DNA of 64,000 bases. Source: an uncultured bacterium (lineage in GTDB: Bacteria > Desulfobacterota > Binatia > UBA1149 > CAITLU01). The notes below the pieces were generated by a model. That model was not told where the DNA came from and made no database searches. It saw only the letters and a program-made list of their open reading frames with translations. Location: contig CAITLU010000021.1 in the NCBI GenBank assembly GCA_903893315.1, positions 24,346 through 88,345 on the forward strand, read 5' to 3'. Numbering within the stretch: the stretch's first letter is position 1; the number at the start of each line of letters is the position of its first letter. The translations under genes and the position numbers were made by a program. This document shows positions 1 to 7,744 of the stretch, piece after piece.

Positions 1-173
1 GTCAGCACCCAGCCGCCGAGACTGCTCTGGAAGACCGGAGCCGCTTCGCGCATCGCGCGAAAGACAGGGTAGGGATTGCGCCGCTTGTCGACATCCATGA
101 GCAGGCTCATGAAGGCGGCGTCTGCCACTTCGGGCTGCGTGCCGGGGGTTGCCTCGACGGCGTCCGGCGTCAC
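1..173 (-). CDS. cytochrome P450, N-terminal fragment (cut by window edge)
   Basis: Only the first 57 codons are in the window; the gene runs off at base 1. The peptide contains NPYPVFRAMREAAPVF followed by GGWVLT, the typical N-terminal stretch of soluble bacterial P450s (a DPYP-type motif, then the first beta strand). The heme-binding Cys region lies outside. The start is GTG at 173, preceded by a GGGGAG ribosome site. It overlaps the stop codon of the upstream CMD-family gene by four bases (GTGA), so the two are translationally coupled. With the SDR gene further upstream this looks like an oxidative catabolic operon, substrate unknown. The family call rests on the N-terminus only. Confidence 0.7.
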   Translation of the reverse strand, partial: MTPDAVEATPGTQPEVADAAFMSLLMDVDKRRNPYPVFRAMREAAPVFQSSLGGWVL

Positions 174-739
174 GATTTCTGCTCCCCTTCGTTCTCTGCC
201 GACTTGACGACTCGCATTCCGGTCGGAGCTTCGAGTTCGAGATCGGTGCACTCGGTGAGACGTGCCAGCATCTGATAGTAGCCGATGGTGATCAGCGTCT
301 CGACGAGTTCGCGATGGCTGAAGTGTCGCAGCATGGCTTCGAACGTTGCGTCCCCGACCCGGGTTTCGCGAATGCTCTGGTCGACGAAGGCGAGGTAGGC
401 CTTCTCTTTTTCGTCGAAGCACGCGGCGGTCAGATCGCCGCTCTCCAGTGCCGCGATCTGCTGCGGAGTGATGCCGCAGTCAGCGGCGATGGGCACGTGC
501 TGCACCCACTCGTAGCGGCCGCGCAGCGAGTGGACCGAAAGCAGGATGGTGTATTCGCGCAGTTTGGCGTCCAGCTGCTGCTTGGCGAGGATCGAACCGC
601 CCAGACGCAGCAGCGGGCGGAAGCTCTCGCTGGCATGGGCCATCATCTTGAAGATGTTGAGCGGAACGGAGAGTTTCGCGAAGGTTGCGCGTACTGCTTC
701 GGGAGCGGTGGCGGGATCGACGAGCGGAATTCGCGGCAT
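170..739 (-). CDS. carboxymuconolactone decarboxylase (CMD/AhpD-like) family protein
   Basis: A 189-residue protein of the AhpD/CMD fold. The core YEWVQHVPIAADCGIT and the helix LREYTILLSVHSLRGRYEW match the CMD family. The CxxC pair of true AhpD alkylhydroperoxidases is absent, so a redox role is not supported, and the real substrate is unknown. The start is ATG at 739 (MPRIPLVDP); the frame stays open upstream, but that stretch is antisense to the neighbouring SDR gene and looks random. It ends in a four-base overlap with the P450 start. A 68-base gap separates it from the SDR gene on the same strand, so one transcript is likely. Confidence 0.85.
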   Translation of the reverse strand: MPRIPLVDPATAPEAVRATFAKLSVPLNIFKMMAHASESFRPLLRLGGSILAKQQLDAKLREYTILLSVHSLRGRYEWVQHVPIAADCGITPQQIAALESGDLTAACFDEKEKAYLAFVDQSIRETRVGDATFEAMLRHFSHRELVETLITIGYYQMLARLTECTDLELEAPTGMRVVKSAENEGEQKS

Positions 740-807
740 GGTATGTTTCCTTGAAAAGCTTCGGTTGCAGGGATTGCCAGGTGTAGCCGCGACCCGTGTT
801 TGGCCGG

Positions 808-1611
808 TCACGCCATGAAGAGCCCGCCGTTGATGTCGAGCGATACTCCGTTGATGTAGGACGCTTCGTCGCTGGCCAGAAACGCGATCGCCGCCGCCTG
901 CTCCTCTGGAGAGGACAGACGCTTGATCGGCATGAAGAACTCGTAGGCGGATATCCGGCGCATGAACGCTTCCGTTTCCTCGGGCGTCCCCGCGAGGTTG
1001 GCGGCGCCGGCGCGGATCATCGGTGTGTCGACGCCGCCTGGGCAGATGGCGTTGACGCGAATTCCGCGCGGCCCGTAGTCGAAGGCCAGATGGCGCGTGA
1101 GGCCGAGCAGTCCGGCTTTGCTCGACGTGTAGGCCGGGCCGCCGCCGGCGCTCTTGGAGCGTCCGGCCAAAGACGAGACGTTGACGACGGCTCCGCGCCC
1201 GCGCGCCGCCATTCCCGGCAGCAGCGCGCGGCACAGATAGAAAGGCCCGCTCAGGTTGACCGCAAGCACGCGGTTCCAGCGTTCGTCTTCGAGCGCTTCG
1301 ATGCCGGCTATCGCGGCGGTGTCGGCGGTGCCGGCGACGTTGGCAAGTACGTCGATGGGGCCGAGGGCTTTCTCGGCAGCGGCAACGGTGGCGACGACCT
1401 CTGCGCTGTCGGCGACATCGCAGAGAAACGTTGCCGCGCGACCGCCCGCGGCCTCGATGGCTTCGCGGGTTGCCGACGCTCCGGCTTCGTCGCGATCGAT
1501 GACGGCGACGGCTGCGCCTTCGGCGGCCAGTAGCAGTGCGGTGGCGCGGCCGATGCCGCTGGCTCCGCCGGTTACCAGTGCGGTACGTTCCTGAAAACGA
1601 AGTTTAGTCAT
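808..1611 (-). CDS. SDR family NAD(P)-dependent oxidoreductase
   Basis: A 267-residue classical short-chain dehydrogenase. It has the dinucleotide motif TGGASGIG (residues 14-21), NVAG in place of NNAG (91-94), and the catalytic Ser147, Tyr161 and Lys165 (NVSS and YTSSK). Asp39 at the end of the second beta strand (VIDRD) suggests NAD rather than NADP. The tail INGVSLDINGGLFMA is typical of FabG-like and other classical SDRs. The substrate cannot be named. It is the first gene of the minus-strand run SDR, CMD, P450, which suggests oxidation of an alcohol produced by the P450. Confidence 0.9.
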   Translation of the reverse strand: MTKLRFQERTALVTGGASGIGRATALLLAAEGAAVAVIDRDEAGASATREAIEAAGGRAATFLCDVADSAEVVATVAAAEKALGPIDVLANVAGTADTAAIAGIEALEDERWNRVLAVNLSGPFYLCRALLPGMAARGRGAVVNVSSLAGRSKSAGGGPAYTSSKAGLLGLTRHLAFDYGPRGIRVNAICPGGVDTPMIRAGAANLAGTPEETEAFMRRISAYEFFMPIKRLSSPEEQAAAIAFLASDEASYINGVSLDINGGLFMA

Positions 1612-1857
1612 GGTGACGCTAGATAGCCTCTGGCCACTGCTCGGTCCAGAAGGGCGTCATCGACGGCCTGCTGCTGCCGTCGACGACGATGCCGCGCCGC
1701 GCCGCTGCGTTCGATCGCGCGGCGGCGCCGTGGCGTGCGCTCGACCGGCCCCGCTCGCCGAGAGGCCGCGCTCCCGCGGTGGACAACGCTCGCTGCGAAG
1801 GCCATCAGGCTTGCACAGGCTGCGGCCAGGGCACCGATTGCCGAGGAGTTACGACCG
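1612..1857. other. intergenic region between divergent genes
   Basis: The SDR gene (minus) and the thioesterase gene (plus) diverge here, so promoters for both should lie in these 246 bases. I see open frames, but they are GC-rich and low in complexity and I cannot support any as a gene. The only clear element is GAGGAG at about 1843, the ribosome-binding site for the ATG at 1858. Confidence 0.4.
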
Positions 1858-2286
1858 ATGAAGCCATCGCTCCAAGCTGGAATCGAACATTCCTTCACGT
1901 TCCGAGTTTCCGCGTCCAAGACGGTCGCGGCTCTGTATCCGGAATCGCCGGAGTTCCAGGTCATGCCGGAAGTTTTCGCGACCGGTTTCATGGTCGGTCT
2001 GCTCGAATGGGTCTGCATCCAGGCGGTCAATCCGCACCTGGACTGGCCCGAAGAACAGACTGTCGGGACTCAGATCAACGTCAGCCACCTGGCGGCAACA
2101 CCGCCGGGACTGGAGGTGACGGTCAAGGTGAGGCTCACCGGAGTGGACGGACGGCGCCTGATGTTCGAACTCGAAGCCGGCGACGGTGTCGACATCATCA
2201 GCAGGGGCACTCACGAAAGGTTCGTCATCAACCGCACGAAGTTCGCCGAAAGAATCGGACACAAGGCCGCGAAGGCCGCGAAGTGA
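1858..2286 (+). CDS. FlK-like hotdog thioesterase
   Basis: A 142-residue protein matching the fluoroacetyl-CoA thioesterase (FlK) family of hotdog folds. The catalytic positions of FlK (Thr42, Glu50, His76) have clear counterparts: Thr42 in ATGFMVG, Glu50 in LLEWVC, and His77 in NVSHLAATPPG. The family hydrolyses small acyl-CoA esters; fluoroacetyl-CoA specificity is not implied. The ATG at 1858 has GAGGAG 10 bases upstream; a longer frame begins at 1735, but its extra 41 residues are not family-like. The methyltransferase gene follows within 40 bases on the same strand. Confidence 0.8.
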   Translation: MKPSLQAGIEHSFTFRVSASKTVAALYPESPEFQVMPEVFATGFMVGLLEWVCIQAVNPHLDWPEEQTVGTQINVSHLAATPPGLEVTVKVRLTGVDGRRLMFELEAGDGVDIISRGTHERFVINRTKFAERIGHKAAKAAK

Positions 2287-2323
2287 TCGAGGCGTGAGCC
2301 GCGCCGCGGCGGACGCCGGCAGT

Positions 2324-3172
2324 ATGACGAGCACCGATCATGCCGGCGACCGCGTGATCGCCGATTCGTGTCCGTTGTGCGGACAACCGCGCGGCGAGCC
2401 GTTCGTGAGCAACGAGTGGAGCTGGGTGCGCTGCAAGTGCGGCCTCGTCTACAAGACCACCGAGCCCGTCGCGGCCGGCGCGCAGGACGGTTACGGCGAG
2501 GCCTACTTCGAAACCTACCGCCGCCGCCACCGTCATCGCGTGGCCAAGGCCCGCAGGCAGATTGTCGACGCTCTCGAACACGGCGCGCGCGGCCCGCTTC
2601 TCGACGTCGGCTGCTCGCTTGGATACGCGCTCGAAGCCGCACGTTCCGTGGGCCTGGATGCCTGCGGCGTCGATGTGAGCGAGCACGCGGTCGCCGGGTG
2701 CCGAAGTCTAGGGTTCGATGCGCGCGTCGGGTCGCTCGAAGCTTTGCCGTTCGAGGACGGGGCATTCGCGATGGTCGTGATGAAGCACGTGCTCGAGCAC
2801 ACCTCGCAGCCGCGGCGCGCTCTGGCCGAGGTGTCGCGGGTGCTGCGTCCAGCCGGCGTGGTGTTCATCGCCGTACCGAACGCCGATTACTTCAAGGCCG
2901 TGCGTTCGCCGCGCACGTCACGATTCTTTCGCGGGGAGGGCGGCCGTGCGCACTACGTCTACTACACCGCCGCGACGCTCGGGCGCTTGCTCGAACAGCA
3001 GGGATTCCGCGTCGTGCAGGTGCATCCGTGTCTGCTGCATCGACGCGCCGGAAGGGTGCGCCTGGCGCGTGACGTCGCTGCGCTGGCGGGACGTTGGATA
3101 GCGCGTGCCGTCGCTCGGCGGGCGCGGCTGCGCAAGGAGTTCTGGCTGGTGGCGGTGCGGGAAAATCCGTGA
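2324..3172 (+). CDS. class I SAM-dependent methyltransferase with N-terminal zinc-ribbon
   Basis: A 282-residue methyltransferase. A CPLCG...CKCG pair (Cys16, Cys19, Cys37, Cys39) forms a probable zinc ribbon. SAM motif I is LLDVGCSLGYAL (92-103), an acidic residue follows in GVDVSEHAV, and the post-motif MKHVLEHTSQPRRAL is typical of Methyltransf_11/23 enzymes. Such zinc-ribbon proteins often modify sugars or small metabolites, but the substrate is not evident. ATG 2324 is chosen; GTG 2294, closer to a GAGG, is an alternative that adds 10 residues. The stop codon lies in the 5' arm of a strong hairpin. Confidence 0.8.
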   Translation: MTSTDHAGDRVIADSCPLCGQPRGEPFVSNEWSWVRCKCGLVYKTTEPVAAGAQDGYGEAYFETYRRRHRHRVAKARRQIVDALEHGARGPLLDVGCSLGYALEAARSVGLDACGVDVSEHAVAGCRSLGFDARVGSLEALPFEDGAFAMVVMKHVLEHTSQPRRALAEVSRVLRPAGVVFIAVPNADYFKAVRSPRTSRFFRGEGGRAHYVYYTAATLGRLLEQQGFRVVQVHPCLLHRRAGRVRLARDVAALAGRWIARAVARRARLRKEFWLVAVRENP

Positions 3173-3194
3173 TCGACCAAAGTGCCGATCACGG
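3167..3194. terminator. bidirectional terminator hairpin
   Basis: A perfect 9-base inverted repeat, CCGTGATCG (3167-3175) and CGATCACGG (3186-3194), with a 10-base loop. It covers the stop codon of the methyltransferase gene and lies just beyond the end of the convergent VOC gene. There is no clear T-run. The placement between convergent genes supports a terminator role. Confidence 0.6.
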
Positions 3195-3232
3195 TTCGCC
3201 CGCTCGATATGTCGTCGCTCCGAAAAAGCGTC

Positions 3233-4642
3233 TCAGCGCCGTTCCACGTAAGACTTGAGATGCTTGTCGACCATTGCGCCGAGCATCCGCTGCATGAACG
3301 GCCGCAGCAGAAAACCGGTGCCGGCAATCTTGGGCCGGAAGCGGATGGTCCAGGTCAGTTCGGTATTCGAGCCGACCGGCGTCAACCGCACTTCGCCTTG
3401 ATGGCAGACCAGCGGCGAGCCCTTGATGACGCGATAGCGAAGGCTCTGCAACGGATTACAGTCAATCACCTGTTCGACGACTTTGCCGGCCGGTCCATGC
3501 ATCAGGCGCACCGAGCCGTAGCCGTTCACGTCGGGTGTTCCGTCGACGGTGCGCGTCACCGGCTTGAAGCCGATCCACTGCGCCATGCCTTCGTGATCGG
3601 TCACCACCGCCCACACCCGCTCCACCGGAGCGTGCAGGGTCACGCGTTGACTTACCGACAGCGTGTCGGGTTCCGGTCGCTGCTGGATGGGCAGAGGATC
3701 GAAACCCCAATCGCGGTCGGGTCGGCCGGGGTTGAGCCACAGTATTTCCACCGAGAAATTCTGCGGATCGTTGACGTAGACCACGCCGGCACCGAATCCC
3801 GGCATGTAGAGCGGGCTGCAGTTGGGCCTGGCACCGGCGTCGCGGCTGCGCCGATATACCGTGACGTGGTCCTTCTTGGTGCGTGCGCCGAACGCGATGT
3901 TGAGGATGCCCTGGTCGTTGATGCGATAGCCTTGGCGCCGCGGCCTGCCGACCGGATCGAGGTACTGCACCGCTTCCACCAGCACGTCGCCGGCCAGGAA
4001 TACCTTGCTCAGGGTCCGGGCGCCGGCCAGGCCCCACAGCGCTTCGTGCTCGGGCGTGTGCAGCGTGACGTCGCTTTCCTTGATGCCGACGCCGGTGGAC
4101 AGGAACAGCGCCGTTTTGGTGAGGTCCGGTACCGACATCGTCACGGAGCGGATTGCAGCGGGGCAGTTGCTGCGTCCCGGCGCCGCCACCGTCGCCAGCG
4201 GATCGTCTTCCATGATCTCGACGAACACGCCGTCGGGATTTCGTACGCAGGCTCGGCGCTTGCCGGGCGCGCCGAGCGGGGCCGACAGAGGCAGTGAGCC
4301 GAGCGTCTTGAGGCGGGCCAGCGTCGCGTCGAAGTCCGCTACCCACAGCCCGATGCGCGTGTAGCCTATGTCGCAGGGGCGTGAATCGCGCGGCATCAGT
4401 TCGGCGATCGGACGTTCGAACTGGAACAGCTCCAGTTGGAACCAGGGATTGCGCCCCACCAACCACCAGCAGGTCGAGGCGGCTCGCGGCAGGCCCTGAA
4501 CGCGCGCAGCCATCAGGCCGCGCATCTTCCAGCGACTCCCGCCGGCCGGCAGCAGGCCGAAGCCTTCGCGGAACCAGCGTTCGGTAAGACGCAGGTCGAC
4601 TACCGAGAATGCGATCTGATTGAGTGGTGGGATGAACGTCAT
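3233..4642 (-). CDS. two VOC (glyoxalase/dioxygenase) domains fused to SRPBCC domain
   Basis: A 469-residue protein. Residues of about 5-150 begin LNQIAFSVVDLRLTERWFRE and form one VOC-like (glyoxalase/extradiol dioxygenase) domain. Residues 155-315 (SVTMSVPDLTKTALFLSTGV) form a second. Residues 325-469 (VSQRVTLHAPVERVWAVVTD) form an SRPBCC/polyketide-cyclase-like hydrophobic pocket. VOC enzymes use a divalent metal, but I cannot assign the metal ligands, so activity is open. The START-like tail suggests a hydrophobic ligand. The start is the ATG at 4642 with GAGAG upstream; a longer frame adds 26 unconvincing residues. No close partner gene. Confidence 0.7.
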   Translation of the reverse strand: MTFIPPLNQIAFSVVDLRLTERWFREGFGLLPAGGSRWKMRGLMAARVQGLPRAASTCWWLVGRNPWFQLELFQFERPIAELMPRDSRPCDIGYTRIGLWVADFDATLARLKTLGSLPLSAPLGAPGKRRACVRNPDGVFVEIMEDDPLATVAAPGRSNCPAAIRSVTMSVPDLTKTALFLSTGVGIKESDVTLHTPEHEALWGLAGARTLSKVFLAGDVLVEAVQYLDPVGRPRRQGYRINDQGILNIAFGARTKKDHVTVYRRSRDAGARPNCSPLYMPGFGAGVVYVNDPQNFSVEILWLNPGRPDRDWGFDPLPIQQRPEPDTLSVSQRVTLHAPVERVWAVVTDHEGMAQWIGFKPVTRTVDGTPDVNGYGSVRLMHGPAGKVVEQVIDCNPLQSLRYRVIKGSPLVCHQGEVRLTPVGSNTELTWTIRFRPKIAGTGFLLRPFMQRMLGAMVDKHLKSYVERR

Positions 4643-4818
4643 GGTTGGCTCTCGGGCAGGGAATATTCCCGTCGTCTTGAAGTGGCGGTCTTGAAGTGGT
4701 GGTCGCGCCGATAGTGTCAAGAATCGCGGCCTCGTCCAAGCGGCACCGTCGAATAGGACTTGCCGGGCGCCGGGGTTAAACTCCGCGCCGATATCGCCGA
4801 CGGGAGGAACATAAGGTC

Positions 4819-5571
4819 ATGGCCAATCAACTCGCACTACGTTCGGGAAATCCTGCGCTGAGCGCCGATACGTTCCGCGACGTCGCGGCGGCCGGTCGCG
4901 TCGCCGCTGACGGAGTCATGACCATCGAGGGCACGGTCAACAAGACCGCGTTGTCCTTGCTGCTGCTGACGGTTACCGCGAGCTATACCTGGAACCTGGG
5001 TCCGCAGGCCGGCGCTTTCGTGATGGTCGGAGTGCTCGGCGGCTTCGTCACCGCCATGGTGACGATTTTCAAGAAGACCTGGGCTCCGGTCACGACGCCG
5101 CTGTATGCCGCCCTCGAAGGCCTGGCTCTGGGCGGAATCTCGGTCACGTTCGAACGCCGCTATCCCGGTATCGCCAGCCAGGCGGTGTTCCTGACCTTCG
5201 GTACCCTCGGGGCATTGTTGCTGGCCTACCGTTCGGGCCTCATCAAGCCCACCGAGAACTTCAAACTCGGAATAGTCGCCGCGACCGGCGGGATCGCCCT
5301 CGTCTACTTCGTCAGCTTCGTGATGAGCTTCTTCGGCGCCAGCATTCCCCTCATCCACAGCAGCAGCACCTTCGGGATTATTTTCAGCGTGGTGGTAGTC
5401 GGCGTCGCGGCGCTCAACCTGGTCCTCGACTTCGACTTCATCGAACAGGGGGCGCAAAGCGGCGCGCCGAAATACATGGAGTGGTACGGGGCCTTCGGTC
5501 TGCTGGTCACGCTGGTGTGGCTCTACCTCGAAATCCTGCGCCTGCTTTCCAAGCTCCAGGACAGACGTTAG
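4819..5571 (+). CDS. Bax inhibitor-1/YccA family membrane protein
   Basis: A 250-residue multi-spanning membrane protein with about seven hydrophobic segments after a 40-residue polar N-terminus. The segment FDFDFIEQGAQSGAPKYMEWYGAFGLLVTL... carries the conserved late-helix acidic pattern (LDFDFIE) and the MEWY signature of the YccA-like branch of the Bax inhibitor-1 (TMBIM) family. Members are linked to calcium leak and control of membrane proteases. The start ATG 4819 follows GGGAGG. It stands alone, with a divergent VOC gene upstream. Confidence 0.88.
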   Translation: MANQLALRSGNPALSADTFRDVAAAGRVAADGVMTIEGTVNKTALSLLLLTVTASYTWNLGPQAGAFVMVGVLGGFVTAMVTIFKKTWAPVTTPLYAALEGLALGGISVTFERRYPGIASQAVFLTFGTLGALLLAYRSGLIKPTENFKLGIVAATGGIALVYFVSFVMSFFGASIPLIHSSSTFGIIFSVVVVGVAALNLVLDFDFIEQGAQSGAPKYMEWYGAFGLLVTLVWLYLEILRLLSKLQDRR

Positions 5572-5658
5572 ACGCCAGCATGCGGGGAAGAGGCCGGGCC
5601 GCGCCGGCGACTCGCAGGCCGAGCGGGCGCCGGTGGCGATGAGGACTAAGACCAAGTA

Positions 5659-7662
5659 GTGTCCCGCGCCATGGCCGACAAGATCATCGCTAATGGCGCT
5701 GCGGGTGACGGCGATGCGGCGCCGGGCCGGCAGAACCCGCCGGATCATGCGGGTGGTGATTGGCTGGCCGATGCGCTTTTCGATTCGCCCTTCCACTATA
5801 CGGTCCTGCTCACGCCCGACGGATTGCTGTTCAACATCAACCGTACGGCGCTGGCCGAAGGCGGGATTCCTCGCGAAGCCGTGCTCGGCACGCCCTTCTG
5901 GGAGTTGGGCTGGTGGGGTACTTCGCCGCAGGTGCAGGTGCGAGTGCGTGAGGCGATAGGTCGCGCAGCGCAGGGAGAACTGGTGCGGGAAGACCAGAGC
6001 CTCTGCGAAGACGAAGACTGTCTTTTCGTCGTCGAACTGCTTCTGGCACCGGTGCGCAACAACGAGGGGCGCATTGTCCATCTAGTCGCCGAGGTCCGCG
6101 ACATAAGCTATCGCAGGCAAGCGGAGCTGGAACTGCGGACGAGCGAAGAGCGTTTTCGCAGGGCGATGCACCTGTCCGCCGTCGGCATGGCGCTGGTCAC
6201 GCCGGATGGTCGCCTTCTCGAGGTAAACCAAGCCCTTTGCCGAGCCGTCGGCTATAGCGTTGAGGAACTGCTCGCCGTAACCGTCGAGTCGCTCAGCCCC
6301 CCCGACGATTTCGAAGCCACTCTGGTCAACGCCACAGCGCTGCTCGCCGGTGAGGTCGATAGCTACCAGATGGAGAAGCGCTACTTCCACAAGGACGGCG
6401 GCACGATCTGGGGTTTGCTGAACGCCTCGCTGGTCAGGGACGTCACCGGAGCGCCGCTCTATTTCATCTCCCAGGTTCAGGACATCACAGAGCGCAGGCA
6501 AGCGGAGTCGGCGCTGCGCGAGAGTGAAGGGCTCTTTCGCGCAGCGATGCATTTGTCCGCGGTCGGCATGGCTCTGGTCGCGCCGGATGGCCGCGTTCTC
6601 GATACCAACCGGGCGCTTTGCAGCATCGTCGGCTATAGCATCGAGGAACTGCTCGCCGGAACTGTCGAGTCGATCAGCCACCCTGACGACATCGAAACCG
6701 ATCTTGCCAACGCCAGAGCACTGCTCGCCGGTGAGATCGATACCTATCAGATGGAGAAACGCTACATCCACAAAGACGGGCCCACGGTCTGGGGTTTGCT
6801 GAACGTTTCGCTGGTCCGGGACGTCGCCGGCGCGCCGCTCTATTTCATCTCCCAGGTCCAGGACATCACAGAGCGCAGGCAAGCAGAGTCGGCGCTGCGC
6901 GAGAGTGAGGAGCGCTTTCGCAGCGCCATGCGCTTCACGGCCATCGGCATGGCGCTGGTCGCGATGGATGGGCGCTTCATCGAGGTGAACACAGCGCTCT
7001 GCGATATCGTCGGCTATGACGAGAAAGAACTGCTGGCGAAGGATTTCCAGTCCATCACCCATCCTGACGATCTCGAAGCCGAGAGGGCTTACCTGCGGGT
7101 GATGATGCGCAGCGAGATAGATTCGTATCGGTTGGAGAAACGTTACTTCCACAAGAACGGTAGCATCGTCTGGATCATGCTCGACGCGTCGCTTGTTCGC
7201 AGCGACGACGGGACGCCTCGTTACAGCGTCGCCCAGATGCAGGACATCACCAAGCGCAAGCAGGCAGAGGAGGCTCTTCGCCTCAGCGAGGAGCGATTTC
7301 GCACGGTGATCGGATTGTCCTCCGTTGCCATGACGCTGGTCGCGCCGGACGGGCGCATGCGAGTGATGAACCACGCCTTCTGCCGCATTCTCGGCTACAC
7401 CAAGGCGGAACTGCGTGAGCTGGATTTCCAGACCACTACATTTGCCGAAGATATCACGACCGAACTGGCCTACGTTCAAGCGATGCTCCGCCGCGAGATC
7501 AATACCTACCAGTTGGAGAAGCGCCTCGTTCGCAAGGACGGGCGAATCATCTGGGTCTTGTGCAACGTTTCGATGGTTTCCGATTCCGATGGCGCCACTC
7601 TCTATTTCGTCTCCCAGATCGAAGAGATAGCCGACCGCAAGATGGCTGAGGGACAGAACTAG
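5659..7662 (+). CDS. multi-PAS protein without output domain
   Basis: A 667-residue soluble protein made only of PAS/PAC modules. One divergent PAS lies at about residues 35-155. Then come four tandem 127-residue repeats, each opening SEERFR...VGMALVxPDGR and closing with xxLYFISQVQDITERRQAE. There is no kinase, GGDEF, EAL or DNA-binding region; the frame stops right after the last PAC motif (EIADRKMAEGQN). It may scaffold or regulate a kinase in trans, or be a sensor that lost its output. GTG 5659 sits 13 bases after GAGGA; ATG 5671 is the alternative. There is no membrane segment. Confidence 0.85.
   Translation: MSRAMADKIIANGAAGDGDAAPGRQNPPDHAGGDWLADALFDSPFHYTVLLTPDGLLFNINRTALAEGGIPREAVLGTPFWELGWWGTSPQVQVRVREAIGRAAQGELVREDQSLCEDEDCLFVVELLLAPVRNNEGRIVHLVAEVRDISYRRQAELELRTSEERFRRAMHLSAVGMALVTPDGRLLEVNQALCRAVGYSVEELLAVTVESLSPPDDFEATLVNATALLAGEVDSYQMEKRYFHKDGGTIWGLLNASLVRDVTGAPLYFISQVQDITERRQAESALRESEGLFRAAMHLSAVGMALVAPDGRVLDTNRALCSIVGYSIEELLAGTVESISHPDDIETDLANARALLAGEIDTYQMEKRYIHKDGPTVWGLLNVSLVRDVAGAPLYFISQVQDITERRQAESALRESEERFRSAMRFTAIGMALVAMDGRFIEVNTALCDIVGYDEKELLAKDFQSITHPDDLEAERAYLRVMMRSEIDSYRLEKRYFHKNGSIVWIMLDASLVRSDDGTPRYSVAQMQDITKRKQAEEALRLSEERFRTVIGLSSVAMTLVAPDGRMRVMNHAFCRILGYTKAELRELDFQTTTFAEDITTELAYVQAMLRREINTYQLEKRLVRKDGRIIWVLCNVSMVSDSDGATLYFVSQIEEIADRKMAEGQN
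6145..7662 (+). repeat. four tandem 381-bp PAS-encoding repeats
   Basis: The DNA encoding SEERFR recurs at 6145, 6526, 6907 and 7288, spaced exactly 381 bases (127 codons) each time. Units 1 and 2 are the most alike, with long stretches of near-identical DNA around the end of each unit (for example around 6450-6530 and 6830-6910). This indicates a recent in-frame duplication; units 3 and 4 are more diverged. Confidence 0.85.
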
Positions 7663-7681
7663 GGAGTCTGACAGTTTCGGT

Positions 7682-7706
7682 GCCCGACCCGATCGTGGGG
7701 CCGGGC
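7682..7706 (+). terminator. possible terminator hairpin after PAS gene
   Basis: GCCCG (7682-7686) pairs with CGGGC (7702-7706), with a further CCC/GGG pairing inside one mismatch. It lies 20 bases after the PAS gene stop. There is no T-run, so support is modest. Confidence 0.35.
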
Positions 7707-7744
7707 TTGCTGCGTTGGCCTTCGTTCGAGGAAATTGCCGAACA

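Noticed and set aside
1629..1800. Minus-strand frame ending upstream of the SDR gene
   Set aside because: It has no good start or ribosome site and its sequence is low-complexity; not enough to call a gene.
3182..4297. 371-codon plus-strand frame over the VOC-SRPBCC gene
   Set aside because: It is fully antisense to a clear domain-bearing gene, and its sequence is Arg/His/Asp-rich without motifs, as expected from a high-GC shadow frame.
4837..6081. 414-codon minus-strand frame over the Bax-inhibitor and PAS genes
   Set aside because: It crosses two well-supported plus-strand genes and shows no recognisable domain.
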